A stretch of 64,000 nucleotides of DNA from Neogemmobacter tilapiae (GTDB taxonomy: Bacteria; Pseudomonadota; Alphaproteobacteria; Rhodobacterales; Rhodobacteraceae): positions 62,001 to 126,000 of the forward strand of contig NZ_BMYJ01000008.1 of NCBI RefSeq assembly GCF_014652215.1, read 5' to 3'. Below are positions 62,646 through 64,000 of this stretch, piece after piece. The notes under the pieces were generated by a model. The model was not told the DNA's origin, did no database searches, and was given only the letters and a program-made list of their open reading frames with translations. Each line of letters starts with the position of its first letter. Position 1 is the first letter of the stretch. The translations under genes were made by a program, and so were the position numbers.

Positions 62646-63719
62646 ATGGCCACGCGGCGCGGCTTTCTGGCGGGGCTTTTGGTCAGCGGCGCTTTGCCAC
62701 GGCTGGCTTGGGCCGATGTCGGGGGCCCGGCCTTTCTGGCGGCGGCCAAGGACGCGGCGGGGGAATACGCCCTGCACGCGCTTTCGGCGCGGGGCGAAAG
62801 CCTGTTCCACCTGCCGCTGCCGGGCCGGGGCCATGCCGCCTGCGCCCATCCGGTGCGGGCGGAAGCGGTGGCTTTTGCCCGCCGTCCGGGGACATTCGCG
62901 CTTGTGCTGGATGCCGGAACAGGGCGCGAATTGGCGCGGCTGACCCCGCCCGAGGGGCGGCAGTTCAACGGGCATGGCGCCTATTCGGCGGATGGTTCGG
63001 TGCTTTATACATCCGAAGTGGTGGCCCAAGGTTCGGCGGGGCGGGTGGGGCTGTGGGACAGTGAAAGCTGGCAGCGGATCGGCGAATGGCACAGCGGTGG
63101 CATTGGCCCGCATGAGCTGCGCCTGAGGCCCGAGGGCGGGCTGGTGGTGGCGAATGGCGGGATCGAGACGGACCCCGAGGATCGAGCCAAGCTGAACCTT
63201 GAAGCGATGCAGCCGAATTTGACTTGGCTGGATGGGATAGGCGGGATTGTCGCGCAGGCGGCGCTGGAGCCGGGGTTGAACAAGAATTCGATCCGCCATC
63301 TGGCCTTGGGGCCAGAGGGGCAGGTGGCCTTTGCCATGCAATGGGAAGGCGACCCTGCCGAGGTGGTGCCTTTGCTGGGGCTTTGCGCGGCGGGTGAGAG
63401 CCCCGCACTTTGCCCGCCCTTGGAGGCGGAAGCCCTGCTGATGCAGGGCTATGCCGGGTCGATTGCCTGGAATCGGAGTGTCGGGCGGATTGTCCTGACC
63501 TCGCCGCGTGGTGGGGTGGCGATGGTTTTTGATGGGGCGGGGCGGCCCGTGGCGAGTCATCGGCGAGCGGATATTTGCGGGGCGGCGGCGTTGGGGGATG
63601 GGTTTGTGCTGACGGATGGGGGCGGGGCGATCTGGGCCTTGGACGACAGGGGACTAAGCCTGTTGGCCCAACATGCGCTGTCTTGGGACAACCATCTGGT
63701 GGCTTTGCAAACAGCGTGA
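62646..63719 (+). CDS. DUF1513 protein, Tat-exported
   Basis: 357 residues. Starts MATRRGFLAGLLVSGALP, a twin-arginine signal with RR at 4-5. The rest has a WD40/beta-propeller feel (repeated short beta segments such as GHGAYSADGSVLYTSE). Usually the last gene of imelysin/DHOR clusters. Function unknown; the Tat signal suggests folding or cofactor loading before export. One base after the preceding stop. Confidence 0.87.
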   Translation: MATRRGFLAGLLVSGALPRLAWADVGGPAFLAAAKDAAGEYALHALSARGESLFHLPLPGRGHAACAHPVRAEAVAFARRPGTFALVLDAGTGRELARLTPPEGRQFNGHGAYSADGSVLYTSEVVAQGSAGRVGLWDSESWQRIGEWHSGGIGPHELRLRPEGGLVVANGGIETDPEDRAKLNLEAMQPNLTWLDGIGGIVAQAALEPGLNKNSIRHLALGPEGQVAFAMQWEGDPAEVVPLLGLCAAGESPALCPPLEAEALLMQGYAGSIAWNRSVGRIVLTSPRGGVAMVFDGAGRPVASHRRADICGAAALGDGFVLTDGGGAIWALDDRGLSLLAQHALSWDNHLVALQTA

Positions 63720-63960
63720 TTTGGCGGTGTGCCTGCGGCACAAGCCTATGCATTCGGGGGGGCTTTGCCCCCCATCCTTCGGATTCCCCCCAGGATGTAT
63801 GTGAAGAAAAGATGGGATTTGCTGTTTGCGGCTATTTTGGGCGTTCTTGGTATTTCAGGTGAAGATTTAGGCGATGCGTGGCCGGGGCATTTTGTTCCTT
63901 GGGCCTTTGGTTGCGGGGCAGGGCTGGGGCATGGTCTGACCGGAGGCAAGGGGAGAGCCG
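63720..63960. other. Gap after the iron cluster
   Basis: No convincing gene. A GGGGGGC-TTT-GCCCCCC hairpin at 63757-63773 follows the DUF1513 gene. Confidence 0.5.
63757..63773 (+). terminator. Hairpin after the iron cluster
   Basis: Perfect 7-pair stem GGGGGGC / GCCCCCC, loop TTT. No T-run. Confidence 0.5.
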
Positions 63961-64000
63961 ATGTTTGATGCCGCACCAATCAGGATGGAACGCAGCCGGG
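63961..64000 (+). CDS. Start of an unidentified gene, cut by the window end
   Basis: ATG at 63961 with GGGGAGAG 4 bases upstream opens MFDAAPIRMERSR. Only 13 residues are visible, too few to identify. Confidence 0.35.
   Translation, partial: MFDAAPIRMERSR

Noticed and set aside
63729-63979. Short open frames after the iron cluster
   Set aside because: They run through a GC hairpin, lack ribosome sites, and show no protein-like character.
1-64000. tRNA, rRNA, CRISPR, prophage or transposase genes
   Set aside because: None recognised on reading both strands; a tRNAscan or IS search could still find a short element missed by eye.

Overview
The window is GC-rich alphaproteobacterial chromosome, most like Rhodobacteraceae (Rhodobacter, Tabrizicola or Gemmobacter type). 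The main reasons are the fnrL / ccoNOQP / ccoGHIS / hemN block with FnrL-type cysteines and FNR boxes, the choline/dimethylglycine-type oxidoreductase, the CUT1 sugar operons, and SqrR- and RcnR-like regulators. All functions come from reading protein motifs; no database search was run. I saw no rRNA, tRNA, CRISPR array, transposase or prophage gene.

Layout. 0-3.6 kb: end of an RND pump, an ArsR/SqrR-like repressor, then a DmeR/DmeF cobalt-nickel efflux pair. 3.6-8.3 kb: DeoR regulator facing a choline-kinase-like phosphotransferase and a large dimethylglycine/sarcosine-dehydrogenase-like flavoprotein, with a 300-base structured leader. 8.3-10 kb: epmA and efp, divergent. 10-13 kb: an accessory patch of three orphan exported-protein genes on the minus strand, each followed by a copy of a 64-67 bp palindrome. 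Two of them share promoter and signal peptide but not mature protein. 13-26.2 kb: a sugar utilisation locus (GH43, Gfo/Idh/MocA dehydrogenase, TIM-barrel isomerase, GH2 beta-mannosidase, CUT1 ABC transporter with two paralogous binding proteins) with a divergent LacI regulator and three matching operator palindromes. 26.2-30 kb: a YnjBCD-like ABC transporter.

30-42 kb: microaerobic respiration block: fnrL, a VOC protein, a universal stress protein, cbb3 oxidase genes ccoNOQP, assembly genes ccoGHIS and hemN. FNR boxes lie before ccoN, ccoG and hemN. 42-47 kb: TetR-controlled RND efflux pump. 47-55.4 kb: FAD-linked oxidase, YceI, TesA-like esterase, a YbbA/YbbP-like ABC pair, a DUF1287 protein and mnmH. 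55.4-57.7 kb: a second Gfo/Idh/MocA plus isomerase pair. 58-63.7 kb: an iron cluster (hemP, imelysin, bfd, bfr, di-haem oxidoreductase, second imelysin, DUF1513).

Most of the window is recognisable. The least explained parts are the 10-13 kb cassette patch, the 4.5-4.8 kb leader, a recurrent palindrome with core TTTCACGCGTGAAA, and the paired LacI operators.
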